Shown in pieces: positions 1 through 5,958 of a DNA stretch of 9,856 bases (the first letter of the stretch is position 1; each line of letters starts with the position of its first letter). The translations under genes and the position numbers were made by a program. The DNA is taken from the NCBI GenBank assembly GCA_025455125.1, contig JALONE010000071.1, forward strand, positions 1-9,856, given 5' to 3'. The notes under the pieces are model-generated. The model had not been told where the DNA came from. It saw nothing but the letters and a program-made list of their open reading frames with translations, and searched no databases. This DNA comes from Bacteroidota bacterium. GTDB lineage: Bacteria; Bacteroidota; Ignavibacteria; UBA10030.

Positions 1-82
1 GAATGCTGATCGTGTGCTGTTTGAGCTGCTGTTCGTCCTTCGAACGGTGGCCGCGCGACACGGCGCCTGAAGATTGTCTCAT
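1..82 (-). CDS. ilvN: Acetolactate synthase small (regulatory) subunit, N-terminal fragment
   Basis: Only the first 27 codons are in the window; the rest lies beyond base 1. The translation begins MRQSSGAVSRG and reaches KQHTISI, which resembles the first beta strand of the ACT domain of IlvN (commonly 'HTISVLVEN' in this family). IlvN binds valine and stimulates the catalytic subunit IlvB. The ATG at 82 lies 4 bp after the ilvB stop. A Shine-Dalgarno AAAGGA (90-95) sits 7 nt upstream, inside the last ilvB codons, so the two genes are probably translationally coupled. About 20 residues precede the ACT-like start, slightly longer than usual. A GTG at 61-59 would give a shorter protein but has no better ribosome site. 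The assignment rests on position after ilvB plus a short motif. Confidence 0.8.
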   Translation of the reverse strand, partial: MRQSSGAVSRGHRSKDEQQLKQHTISI

Positions 83-86
83 CGCT

Positions 87-1856
87 TTATCCTTTCGCAT
101 GGATCAGGATGTCATGCTTGCTCGTGCCGGACGGCCCGGTCGCCGCGACCGGATCGGGGGAATCCATGATCTCGTTCACCGATTGCCCCGCCGGAATCAT
201 CGGATACACATTCTCTTCCGGTTCGACCACAAATTCGATCAGCATTGGACCGTCGTTGTATGCGAGCGCCTCACGGATCGCAGGCTCCATCGCATCGACC
301 TCTGTCACCCGCAGCGCACGGCAGCCGAAGGCCTCTGCCAGCTTCACGAAATCTGGGCTGGAAATATCCACGTGCGAATAGCGACGGCGCCAGAACAGTT
401 CCTGCCATTGCCGGACCATCCCGAGGAATCCATTGTTGATGATGAATATCTTCAGCGGCAGCCGATGCTGACTGATGGTTGCCATTTCCTGCGCGTTCAT
501 CTGGAACCCGCCATCGCCGCTCAGGCAGACGACCGGATACTTTGGCTCGCTGAATGCCGCTCCCATGGCGGCGGGGAGACCGAAACCCATGGTCCCAAGT
601 CCCCCCGACGTGATATGCGTCCGCGGATGTCTCCATCGGAAGAACTGCGCCGTCCACATTTGGTGTTGACCGACATCGGTGACGACCACCGCGTTCCCGT
701 CGGTCACGCGGCCGAGCGTGTCGATAATGTGCTGGGTGCGCAGCGCGCTGTCATGTTTGTATCGGAGCGGATGTTCCCGTTTCCACTGCGCGATCGTTCT
801 CAGCCAGTCGACGGTCTTCAATGGTTTGACATGTTTGCTGAGCACACTGAGCACACGCTTCACATCGCCGACGATGGGAACGTCGACGGCGACATTCTTG
901 CTGATGGCGGCCGGGTCGATATCGATGTGGATCTTCTTCGCCTCCGGAGCGAACGCTTCCACCTTCCCCGTTACACGATCATCGAACCGCGCGCCGACGG
1001 CGATCAACACATCACAGTAACTCACGGCGACATTAGAATACCACGTCCCATGCATTCCGAGCATGCCGAGCGAAAGGGGATTTCCCTCCGGGAACGCACC
1101 AAGACCGTGCAACGTCGTCGTCACCGGGCATTGCAGCGTTTCGGCAAGGCGCCTTAAGTCCGCCGTCGCACCGGAGTTGATCACGCCGCCGCCGACGTAC
1201 AGGACCGGACGCTGCGCCGCGTTGATGAGGTCCGCGGCTTTCTTGATCTGCATGTGGTTTCCGTCGACCACAGGATTGTAGCTGCGGATGTCAACCTTCG
1301 ACGGATAGTGGAAGGCCGCCTTTTGCGCCATGACGTCCTTCGGCAGATCGACCAACACCGGTCCCGGACGTCCGGTGCGCGCAAGGTAGAACGCTTCCTT
1401 CACGATGCGCGAAAGGTCTTTCACATCGCTGACGAGGTAGTTGTGCTTCGTGATCGGTCGGGTGATGCCGACGATATCGGCTTCCTGAAACGCGTCATTT
1501 CCGATCATCTTCAGCGCAACCTGACCCGTGAAGACGACGATGGGCACGGAGTCCATGTAGGCATCGGCAATGCCGGTCACCGTGTTGGTCGCCCCCGGCC
1601 CGGAGGTCACCAGCACAACGCCGACCTTGCCGGTCGCCTTGGCATATCCTTCGGCGGCATGGGTCGCACCCTGCTCGTGGCGCGTCAGGATATGGCGGAT
1701 GTCGGTGATATCATGGAGCACATCATAGATTCCGATCACCGCACCTCCAGGATAGCCAAACACGACCTCCACGCCCTCGGCGACCAACGATCGGACAAAG
1801 ATCTCCGCCCCTGTCATCATCTTGCCGGTGTGCCGCTGTTCTGCCTTCTTCGCCAT
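87..1856 (-). CDS. ilvB: Acetolactate synthase large (catalytic) subunit
   Basis: This ThDP- and FAD-dependent enzyme condenses two pyruvates to 2-acetolactate, or pyruvate with 2-ketobutyrate, in the first common step of valine/leucine/isoleucine synthesis; it acts in the cytoplasm with IlvN. From the chosen start the protein is 589 aa, normal for the family. The N-terminal ThDP domain shows VFGYPGGAV (about 32-40) and RHEQGATHAAEGYA (59-72) with the expected catalytic Glu61. The central domain carries VGGGVINSGA (221-230) and GARFDDRVTGK (288-298). The C-terminal ThDP/metal motif is GDGGFQMNAQEM (447-458), followed by NNGFLGMVRQWQ (474-485). The ATG at 1856 was chosen because GGAAGGG (1866-1872) lies 9 nt upstream; ATGs at 1865, 1886 and 1889 are possible but poorly spaced. 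The frame stays open into ilvD upstream, but that part does not resemble IlvB. It is the second gene of the operon, about 90 bp after ilvD. Confidence 0.97.
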   Translation of the reverse strand: MAKKAEQRHTGKMMTGAEIFVRSLVAEGVEVVFGYPGGAVIGIYDVLHDITDIRHILTRHEQGATHAAEGYAKATGKVGVVLVTSGPGATNTVTGIADAYMDSVPIVVFTGQVALKMIGNDAFQEADIVGITRPITKHNYLVSDVKDLSRIVKEAFYLARTGRPGPVLVDLPKDVMAQKAAFHYPSKVDIRSYNPVVDGNHMQIKKAADLINAAQRPVLYVGGGVINSGATADLRRLAETLQCPVTTTLHGLGAFPEGNPLSLGMLGMHGTWYSNVAVSYCDVLIAVGARFDDRVTGKVEAFAPEAKKIHIDIDPAAISKNVAVDVPIVGDVKRVLSVLSKHVKPLKTVDWLRTIAQWKREHPLRYKHDSALRTQHIIDTLGRVTDGNAVVVTDVGQHQMWTAQFFRWRHPRTHITSGGLGTMGFGLPAAMGAAFSEPKYPVVCLSGDGGFQMNAQEMATISQHRLPLKIFIINNGFLGMVRQWQELFWRRRYSHVDISSPDFVKLAEAFGCRALRVTEVDAMEPAIREALAYNDGPMLIEFVVEPEENVYPMIPAGQSVNEIMDSPDPVAATGPSGTSKHDILIHAKG

Positions 1857-1893
1857 GACCTTCATCCCTTCCGTTGTTACATTCATCATCCTT

Positions 1894-1929
1894 CTTGGCG
1901 CTCTTTGCTCACTCCGCGCACTCTGCGCG
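1894..1929 (-). repeat. Degenerate period-9 array between ilvD and ilvB
   Basis: Read on the minus strand, four consecutive 9-mers align without gaps: CGCGCAGAG, TGCGCGGAG, TGAGCAAAG, AGCGCCAAG. The shared pattern is roughly nGCGCnnAG, with every unit ending in AG. A fifth partial unit, AAGG, runs into the AAGAAGG that precedes the alternative ilvB start at 1889. The array fills most of the ilvD-ilvB spacer. Its role is unknown: it could be a dispersed intergenic repeat, a former tandem duplication, or part of the ilvB ribosome-loading region. I recall similar GCG/AAG nonamer-like strings in intergenic DNA of environmental bacterial genomes, but cannot check that here. Confidence 0.55.
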
Positions 1930-1948
1930 CTAGTCTTTCCTGCGGATG

Positions 1949-3613
1949 CTACCGGTCCGTGATAGCCCCGAGACTGCTCGTCGAAACCAGCTTCGCATAT
2001 TTCGCCAGCACACCGCGCGTATACCGCTGCGCCGGCGGCGACCAGTTCGCACGTCGATTGGCAAGCTCCGCTTCCGGAACATTCACCTGCAGGAGCAACT
2101 TCTCCGCATCGATCGTGATGGAGTCCCCTTCCCTGACCAGCGCGATCGTTCCTCCCACGGCGGCTTCCGGCGCGACATGCCCCACGACGAGCCCGTATGT
2201 TCCACCCGAAAAGCGCCCATCCGTCAGCAATCCGACGGAGTCGCCCAATCCCGCACCGATGATCGCGGACGTCGGCGCAAGCATCTCGCGCATTCCGGGG
2301 CCCCCCTTCGGTCCTTCGTAGCGGATCACGATCACATCGCCGGCGTTGATCCGCTTGTCGAGGATCGCGCGAAGGCATTCCTCTTCCGAATCGAACACGC
2401 GCGCGGGTCCGGTGATCGCCGGATGTTTCACACCGGTGATCTTTGCGACGGAACCTTCCTGTGCCAGGTTCCCTTTGAGTATGGCAAGATGGCCCTGCGG
2501 ATACATCGGCTCGCTCCAGGGACGGATCACACGCTGATCCGAACGCGGAGATTCTGGAACGGAGGCCAGGACTTCAGCGATCGTCTTGCCTGTCACCGTC
2601 GGAGCGTCGCCATGGATCAAACCGTGAACGAGCAACATCTTCATCACCTGCGGGATTCCTCCTGCAGCATGAAGGTCGGTCGTGACATATCGACCGGAAG
2701 GCTTGAGGTCACAGAGGACCGGAACGCGCTTTCGGATGATTTCGAAGTCATCGATCGTCAGCGGAACGTCCGCTGCATCGGCGATCGCGAGGAGATGCAG
2801 GACGGCGTTCGTGGAGCCGCCGACGGCCATGACCACGGCGATGGCGTTCTCGAACGCTTTGCGGGTGAGGATCTGTCGGGGAAGGATCTGGCGTGTGATG
2901 GAGTGTGCGAGTGCGTGAGCGGATTCTTCGGCACTCCTCGCCTTCTCCTCGTCTTCTGCGGCCATCGTGGAGGAATACGGCAAGCTCATCCCCATCGCCT
3001 CGATCGCTGCGGACATGGTGTTCGCCGTGTACATGCCGCCGCACGAGCCGGAGCCGGGACACGCATGTCGCTCAACCTCCCGGACCTCGTCCGCTGTCAT
3101 CTTCCCGGCGCTGTACTCGCCGACCGCCTCGAACGCGCTGACGATCGTCAGATCGTGCCCGTGCAGATGTCCGGGCTTGATGGTCCCGCCATAGACGAAC
3201 ACCGAGGGAATATTGAGACGGGCGATGGCGATCATCGCGCCGGGCATGTTCTTATCGCAACCGCCGACAGCGAGCAATCCATCCATCGATTGAGCATTGC
3301 AAACGGTCTCGATCGAATCGGCGATGACCTCGCGGGAGACGAGCGAATACTTCATGCATTCGGTTCCCATGGCGATGCCGTCGCTCACGGTGATGGTCCC
3401 GAACACCTGCGGCATGGTCCCGGCCGTCCGAAGGGCCTCCATCGCGCGGTTCGCGAGGTCGTTCAATCCGACGTTGCAGGGGGTGAGGTTGGAATAGCCG
3501 TTCGCCACACCGACGATCGGCTTGGAGAAATCATCGTCCCCGAAGCCGACAGCGCGGAGCATCGCGCGGTTCGGGGTTCGTTCGATTCCTTGTTTGATGA
3601 GATCGCTACGCAT
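1949..3613 (-). CDS. ilvD: Dihydroxy-acid dehydratase
   Basis: This Fe-S enzyme dehydrates 2,3-dihydroxy-isovalerate and 2,3-dihydroxy-3-methylvalerate to the 2-keto acids that precede valine/leucine and isoleucine. At 554 aa it is the usual length. The N-terminus MRSDLIKQGIERTPNRAML is typical. Three cysteines fit the [2Fe-2S] type of the family: Cys46 in SNLTPCNVGLN, Cys119 in GGCDKNMPGAM, and Cys191 in CPGSGSCGGMYTANTM. The conserved C-terminal block GRFSGGTYGLVVGHVAPEA is present near residue 460-480. The ATG at 3613 is preceded by AAAGGTG (3618-3624) 4 nt upstream. That Shine-Dalgarno lies inside a predicted hairpin arm (see the leader entries), so translation initiation is the likely control point. 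It is the first structural gene of the ilvD-ilvB-ilvN operon. Confidence 0.98.
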   Translation of the reverse strand: MRSDLIKQGIERTPNRAMLRAVGFGDDDFSKPIVGVANGYSNLTPCNVGLNDLANRAMEALRTAGTMPQVFGTITVSDGIAMGTECMKYSLVSREVIADSIETVCNAQSMDGLLAVGGCDKNMPGAMIAIARLNIPSVFVYGGTIKPGHLHGHDLTIVSAFEAVGEYSAGKMTADEVREVERHACPGSGSCGGMYTANTMSAAIEAMGMSLPYSSTMAAEDEEKARSAEESAHALAHSITRQILPRQILTRKAFENAIAVVMAVGGSTNAVLHLLAIADAADVPLTIDDFEIIRKRVPVLCDLKPSGRYVTTDLHAAGGIPQVMKMLLVHGLIHGDAPTVTGKTIAEVLASVPESPRSDQRVIRPWSEPMYPQGHLAILKGNLAQEGSVAKITGVKHPAITGPARVFDSEEECLRAILDKRINAGDVIVIRYEGPKGGPGMREMLAPTSAIIGAGLGDSVGLLTDGRFSGGTYGLVVGHVAPEAAVGGTIALVREGDSITIDAEKLLLQVNVPEAELANRRANWSPPAQRYTRGVLAKYAKLVSTSSLGAITDR

Positions 3614-3614
3614 C

Positions 3615-3656
3615 GTTCACCTTTGGCAAAGACATTCCTGTTCGCCAGAGGAGAAC
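3615..3656 (-). promoter_or_regulatory. ilvD Shine-Dalgarno-sequestering hairpin (segments 3:4)
   Basis: In the minus-strand RNA, the arm at 3656-3641 (GTTCTCCTCTGGCGAA) can pair with the arm at 3630-3615 (TTTGCCAAAGGTGAAC) across a 10-nt loop. I count 14 pairs, one of them G-U, interrupted by two single mismatches (C/A and U/U). The 3' arm contains the whole ilvD Shine-Dalgarno AAAGGTG and ends 1 nt before the ATG, so forming the hairpin should block ribosome access. No U-run follows, so it does not look like an intrinsic terminator. The pairing is read directly from the sequence; its stability was not computed. Confidence 0.65.
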
Positions 3657-3716
3657 CTGCGTTACCGTGCTTCGTTGGGGCTTGTTACGGTGGTATTTGC
3701 GGGGTTAACCTCTGGC
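3644..3716 (-). promoter_or_regulatory. Anti-sequestering stem (segments 2:3)
   Basis: In the RNA, GCCAGAGG (3716-3709) pairs perfectly with CCTCTGGC (3651-3644). After a 2x2 internal loop, AACC (3706-3703) pairs with GGTT (3657-3654), giving 12 pairs in total. The apical region can form a small ACCGT/ACGGT stem (3691-3687 with 3668-3664). The stem uses the same bases as the 5' arm of the Shine-Dalgarno hairpin, so the two structures exclude each other and this one leaves the ilvD ribosome site free. The 5' arm begins 5 nt after the leader-ORF stop codon, within reach of a terminating ribosome. Confidence 0.65.
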
Positions 3717-3759
3717 ATCTCTTAGGCAAGTCGCAGCAGCCCGAGAACCAGGAGGTTAA
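3705..3759 (-). promoter_or_regulatory. Leader codon helix (segments 1:2)
   Basis: The RNA segment TTAACCTCCTGG (3759-3748), which is part of the Ile-Asn-Leu-Leu codons of the leader ORF, can pair with CCAGAGGTTAA (3715-3705) just beyond its stop codon. This gives 11 Watson-Crick pairs with one bulged C, plus a possible flanking G-U. Pairing here consumes segment 2 and so would permit the Shine-Dalgarno-sequestering hairpin. A ribosome paused on the Leu/Ile/Val codons would cover segment 1 and release segment 2. This is the 'protector' position of classical amino acid operon attenuators. Confidence 0.55.
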
Positions 3760-3868
3760 TAATAAGGAGGAGGCTAAGGCTGAACAGGAATGCAACGGCA
3801 AACGGGCGGACATCGCCGAGGGTGGCGTTAGCCGGGATTGCGATTGCCGTATGGAAGCTGCGATTCAC
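3722..3868 (-). CDS. Candidate branched-chain amino acid leader peptide
   Basis: A 48-codon ORF starts with GTG, about 20 nt after the predicted transcription start, and ends in TAA 108 nt before ilvD. Its first half is unremarkable (begins MNRSFHTAIAIPAN). Residues 28-47 contain 14 Leu/Ile/Val out of 20, including the run LLLIINLLVLGLL at 33-45. Its place between the operon promoter and ilvD, and the way its codons overlap RNA segment 1, fit a leader peptide whose translation senses charged Leu, Ile or Val tRNA. The start is uncertain: only a weak GAG-type Shine-Dalgarno precedes the GTG and there is no in-frame ATG. An ATG in another frame (MSARLPLHS) gives a less convincing peptide. The alternative is a genuine one-helix membrane microprotein. 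No homologue is recognised. Confidence 0.55.
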   Translation of the reverse strand: MNRSFHTAIAIPANATLGDVRPFAVAFLFSLSLLLIINLLVLGLLRLA

Positions 3869-3894
3869 TGTTCTCAGGTAAAGTCTGTTCTTTC

Positions 3895-3922
3895 AATATA
3901 AGAATTGTGAGACTGTTGTCAA
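3895..3922 (-). promoter_or_regulatory. Predicted promoter of the ilvDBN operon
   Basis: On the minus strand TTGACA (3922-3917) and TATATT (3900-3895) are separated by 16 bp. This is a near-perfect housekeeping sigma-factor promoter, with transcription expected to start near 3888. It lies in the spacer 46 bp after the FAD oxidoreductase stop codon, so the ilv operon need not depend on readthrough from the glycan cluster. If the host is a Bacteroidota species, whose promoters follow a different consensus, the match would mean less. Confidence 0.7.
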
Positions 3923-3934
3923 GTCTCCGAGAAG

Positions 3935-3958
3935 AAAAATGTCGTAAATGCCTCTACG
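3935..3958 (-). terminator. Weak possible terminator after the glycan cluster
   Basis: Read on the minus strand, CGTA (3958-3955) can pair with TACG (3946-3943), extendable by one G-U pair, and TTTTT (3939-3935) followed by more pyrimidines comes 3 nt later. The stem is only 4-5 bp, so it is a poor intrinsic terminator. It is listed because it sits where one is expected, between the stop of the last glycan gene and the ilv promoter. Confidence 0.25.
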
Positions 3959-3967
3959 TGGAATCGC

Positions 3968-5302
3968 TTATGTAAGGAGCTCAATCGCCGAAAGCACGTC
4001 GGGAAAGCGAGAATCGACGTTCCCAACCGCTTCGTCGTTGAAGACGGTCCAGGGATGGATCTGCGCCGTGGATACATAGGCGAGTCCGGGGGCGAGTATC
4101 GTCGGAGGAATCCGGCTCCCCCAACCGGGGGGATGGATCGGCTGAACGTATCGGGCTCGATTGACGGTCCACGCAACAACGTCGGCCGTGTCGAAATCGG
4201 GGACGATTCGCTTCATGTGCTCAACGGTCTCGGCGTGGATCTCATCGTCCGAGCAGTTCCAGATGGGAGAATCCTGTGCGGCATATCGGGGAACATACAC
4301 CACGTGGCGGCCCTGGTATTCTTCGGTGCCGGTGAGATTGCTGGTTTCGATCACTCCCGTGAACGGGAGGCGACGGTCAGTCAGGTTCAACACGTAATAC
4401 GGCGTGAGGGACCGCTTGAGCAAGAGCACTTCGCAAACAACACCAAGGTATTCCACTTGATCGAGCGCCTTCGCATAAGCGGGGACCAAGGAATTGATCC
4501 AATCGGCAGCGATCGGAGCGGGGACACAAAGAGCGATACACTTCGCAGGTTTCTCCGCTCCGTCGACCAGGAGACTCCATTGTCCGCGTGCATCGCGCCT
4601 CAGGCCGGCGACCGCTTTCCCCGACTCAACTTGACCACCTGCTGCCTCGAGAGCGGACCGAAGGGCTTGAAACACCCTTCCATATCGCCCTTTCACAAAT
4701 CCCAGTCGCTCTGAGCGCCCTTTCGCTTTCCTCGCCTGCAGCATCCGATAGACGGTCGCCCAAATGAACGTCGCCGAGAAGCGGTCGTATTGCTTGCCCA
4801 GCTTTGCGAGCAGCAACGGTTCCCAGATGGTTTCGAAAAGACGCGCACCGCCGTGACGCTTGAGGAACGAACTGATCGGTTCATGGTCCAGACGCTTCCA
4901 GTTTGGCAGCATCGCGCAGTAGGAGATGGTCCATGCGAGACGAAGTCGATCGGGAAATGTGAGCGCTGGAAACCGGAGGAAGTCCGCCGTCGTGGTCATT
5001 TCGAGCAGGGCTTCTCCCGTGAAGAAGCCGGTACGCGTGCGCGTCCATCCAACGGCATCGCTCAGGCCGATCTCGTCAAAGAGAGAGAGGAGTCGGGTGT
5101 CGGTGGGAAGAACACAATGATAGAAGCGTTCGACCGGAATGCCGGCGAGTTTCGACTCCGCCGTCAGCCCCCCCAGATACGGATCGCGCTCATGAACAAC
5201 GACGGAGACTCCGCGACGCGCTAACTTCAGCGCAAGAGTCAACCCTGTCATGCCGCCCCCGACGATGCGCACAGGGATCTCGCGGTTCATAGTCTCGGAC
5301 AT
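3968..5302 (-). CDS. FAD-dependent amine-oxidase-like oxidoreductase
   Basis: A 444-aa flavoprotein of the large amine oxidase / protoporphyrinogen oxidase-like / UDP-galactopyranose mutase-like group. The N-terminal dinucleotide-binding motif is VRIVGGGMTGLTLALKLAR (11-29), followed by VVVHERDPYLGGLT (35-48), where Glu38 should bind the FAD ribose. A second FAD-contacting block near the C-terminus reads GLAYVSTAQIHPWTVFNDEA (406-425). The substrate cannot be told from the sequence. As last gene of a glycan cluster it may act on a nucleotide sugar, lipid carrier or other pathway intermediate. Its ATG (5302) overlaps the TGA of the acyltransferase as TGATG, pointing to translational coupling. 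An ATG at 5290 (MNREIPV) is an alternative start with a slightly better GAG site. The upstream extension of the open frame is out-of-frame readthrough of the preceding gene. Confidence 0.85.
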   Translation of the reverse strand: MSETMNREIPVRIVGGGMTGLTLALKLARRGVSVVVHERDPYLGGLTAESKLAGIPVERFYHCVLPTDTRLLSLFDEIGLSDAVGWTRTRTGFFTGEALLEMTTTADFLRFPALTFPDRLRLAWTISYCAMLPNWKRLDHEPISSFLKRHGGARLFETIWEPLLLAKLGKQYDRFSATFIWATVYRMLQARKAKGRSERLGFVKGRYGRVFQALRSALEAAGGQVESGKAVAGLRRDARGQWSLLVDGAEKPAKCIALCVPAPIAADWINSLVPAYAKALDQVEYLGVVCEVLLLKRSLTPYYVLNLTDRRLPFTGVIETSNLTGTEEYQGRHVVYVPRYAAQDSPIWNCSDDEIHAETVEHMKRIVPDFDTADVVAWTVNRARYVQPIHPPGWGSRIPPTILAPGLAYVSTAQIHPWTVFNDEAVGNVDSRFPDVLSAIELLT

Positions 5303-5958
5303 CAGTGATGGGCCCGGGGGCCTTGGAGTTCTACGACACCTGACGCCGACTTCGCATACACGCGGCCGCAGCGCGCGCAGACGTACTTCGCCGAATCGCC
5401 ATCGGATCCCCATACAGCGCTCTTGACGAGCACCGGTCCACATGCGCAGACGAAGCCGACAAGCCGTGCGGGAGAACCGATCACCAGACCGTTGGGGGGC
5501 ACGTCGCGTGTGACCACGCTTCCCATGCCGACCATCGCGAACTCGCCGAGCGTCAGGCCCGGACCGATGGTTGCATTCGCCCCGATGGTGACTCCTCGGC
5601 AGACGCGTGTGTGGAGGGTCTCTTCCGTCGGGTCGCTCGTTGCCAGACCGTCGAGCGTCCTGTCGAACGCCCGCGGAAAACGATCGTTGGTGAACACGAC
5701 ATGTGCTGAAAGCATCACATACGCTTCAACCGTAACGCCCGCACACACGTACACATTGGCGTTCAGTTTGCAGAAATTTCCGATGACAACGTCGTAGGCG
5801 ATGTAGGTCTTCTCTCCAATGATGCAATCGGAGCCGATCCGCGCTCCATGCCGGATGTGCACGCTGTCCCACACGGATGTACGGTCGCCGAGAACGACGG
5901 CCTGTTCGATCAATGCGGTCGGGTGAATGCGGCAGTTCGGAAAGCGTTCGTCGCTCAT
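5302..5958 (-). CDS. Left-handed beta-helix (hexapeptide) acyltransferase, WbpD-like, with C-terminal Cys tail
   Basis: A 218-aa acyltransferase with hexapeptide repeats: IHPTALIEQAVVLGDRTSVW (11-30), then further imperfect [LIV]GxxxX turns to about 165, ending in the usual GSPARLVGF (161-169). This layout, with the VVFTNDRFPRA loop (87-97), is typical of the WbpD/WlbB group that N-acetylates a 3-amino nucleotide sugar using acetyl-CoA. Beyond the helix a short domain carries CACG (171-174) and CARCG (194-198), a possible zinc ribbon. The ATG at 5958 overlaps the TGA of the dehydrogenase as ATGA and is preceded by GGAGAAGG about 6 nt upstream. A longer open frame reaching 6144 is rejected because it only overlaps the preceding gene. 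It probably transfers an acetyl group to the product of the adjacent aminotransferase; donor and acceptor are inferred. Confidence 0.88.
   Translation of the reverse strand: MSDERFPNCRIHPTALIEQAVVLGDRTSVWDSVHIRHGARIGSDCIIGEKTYIAYDVVIGNFCKLNANVYVCAGVTVEAYVMLSAHVVFTNDRFPRAFDRTLDGLATSDPTEETLHTRVCRGVTIGANATIGPGLTLGEFAMVGMGSVVTRDVPPNGLVIGSPARLVGFVCACGPVLVKSAVWGSDGDSAKYVCARCGRVYAKSASGVVELQGPRAHH

Noticed and set aside
3..1157. 384-codon plus-strand open frame opposite ilvB, and a similar one at 1254-2321
   Set aside because: Both are antisense to well-supported ilvB/ilvD, show low-complexity basic composition, and have no ribosome site or family motif.
1857..2378. N-terminal extension of ilvB to 2378
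   Set aside because: The extension overlaps the 3' part of ilvD in another frame, has no IlvB-like sequence, and would make the protein 763 aa against about 560-600 for the family.
3683..3704. T-box-like string (ACGGTGGTATTT) near ilvD
   Set aside because: It reads on the plus strand, opposite to ilvD transcription, and no plus-strand gene follows. The minus-strand leader shows no T-box consensus.
3644..3716. Intrinsic transcription terminator at the segment 2:3 or 3:4 hairpin
   Set aside because: No run of U residues follows either hairpin; the RNA after segment 3 reads GAACAGGAATGTC and after segment 4 comes the ilvD start codon.
1946..3901. 651-codon plus-strand open frame opposite ilvD
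   Set aside because: It lies antisense to a clear, full-length ilvD. The translation is rich in Arg/His/Asp/Gly with no recognisable domain, as expected from the mirror of a GC-rich gene with strong codon bias.
5303..5443. Extended start of the FAD oxidoreductase at 5443
   Set aside because: The extension is an out-of-frame reading of the acyltransferase tail; the nucleotide-binding motif sits at the normal distance from the ATG at 5302 or 5290.
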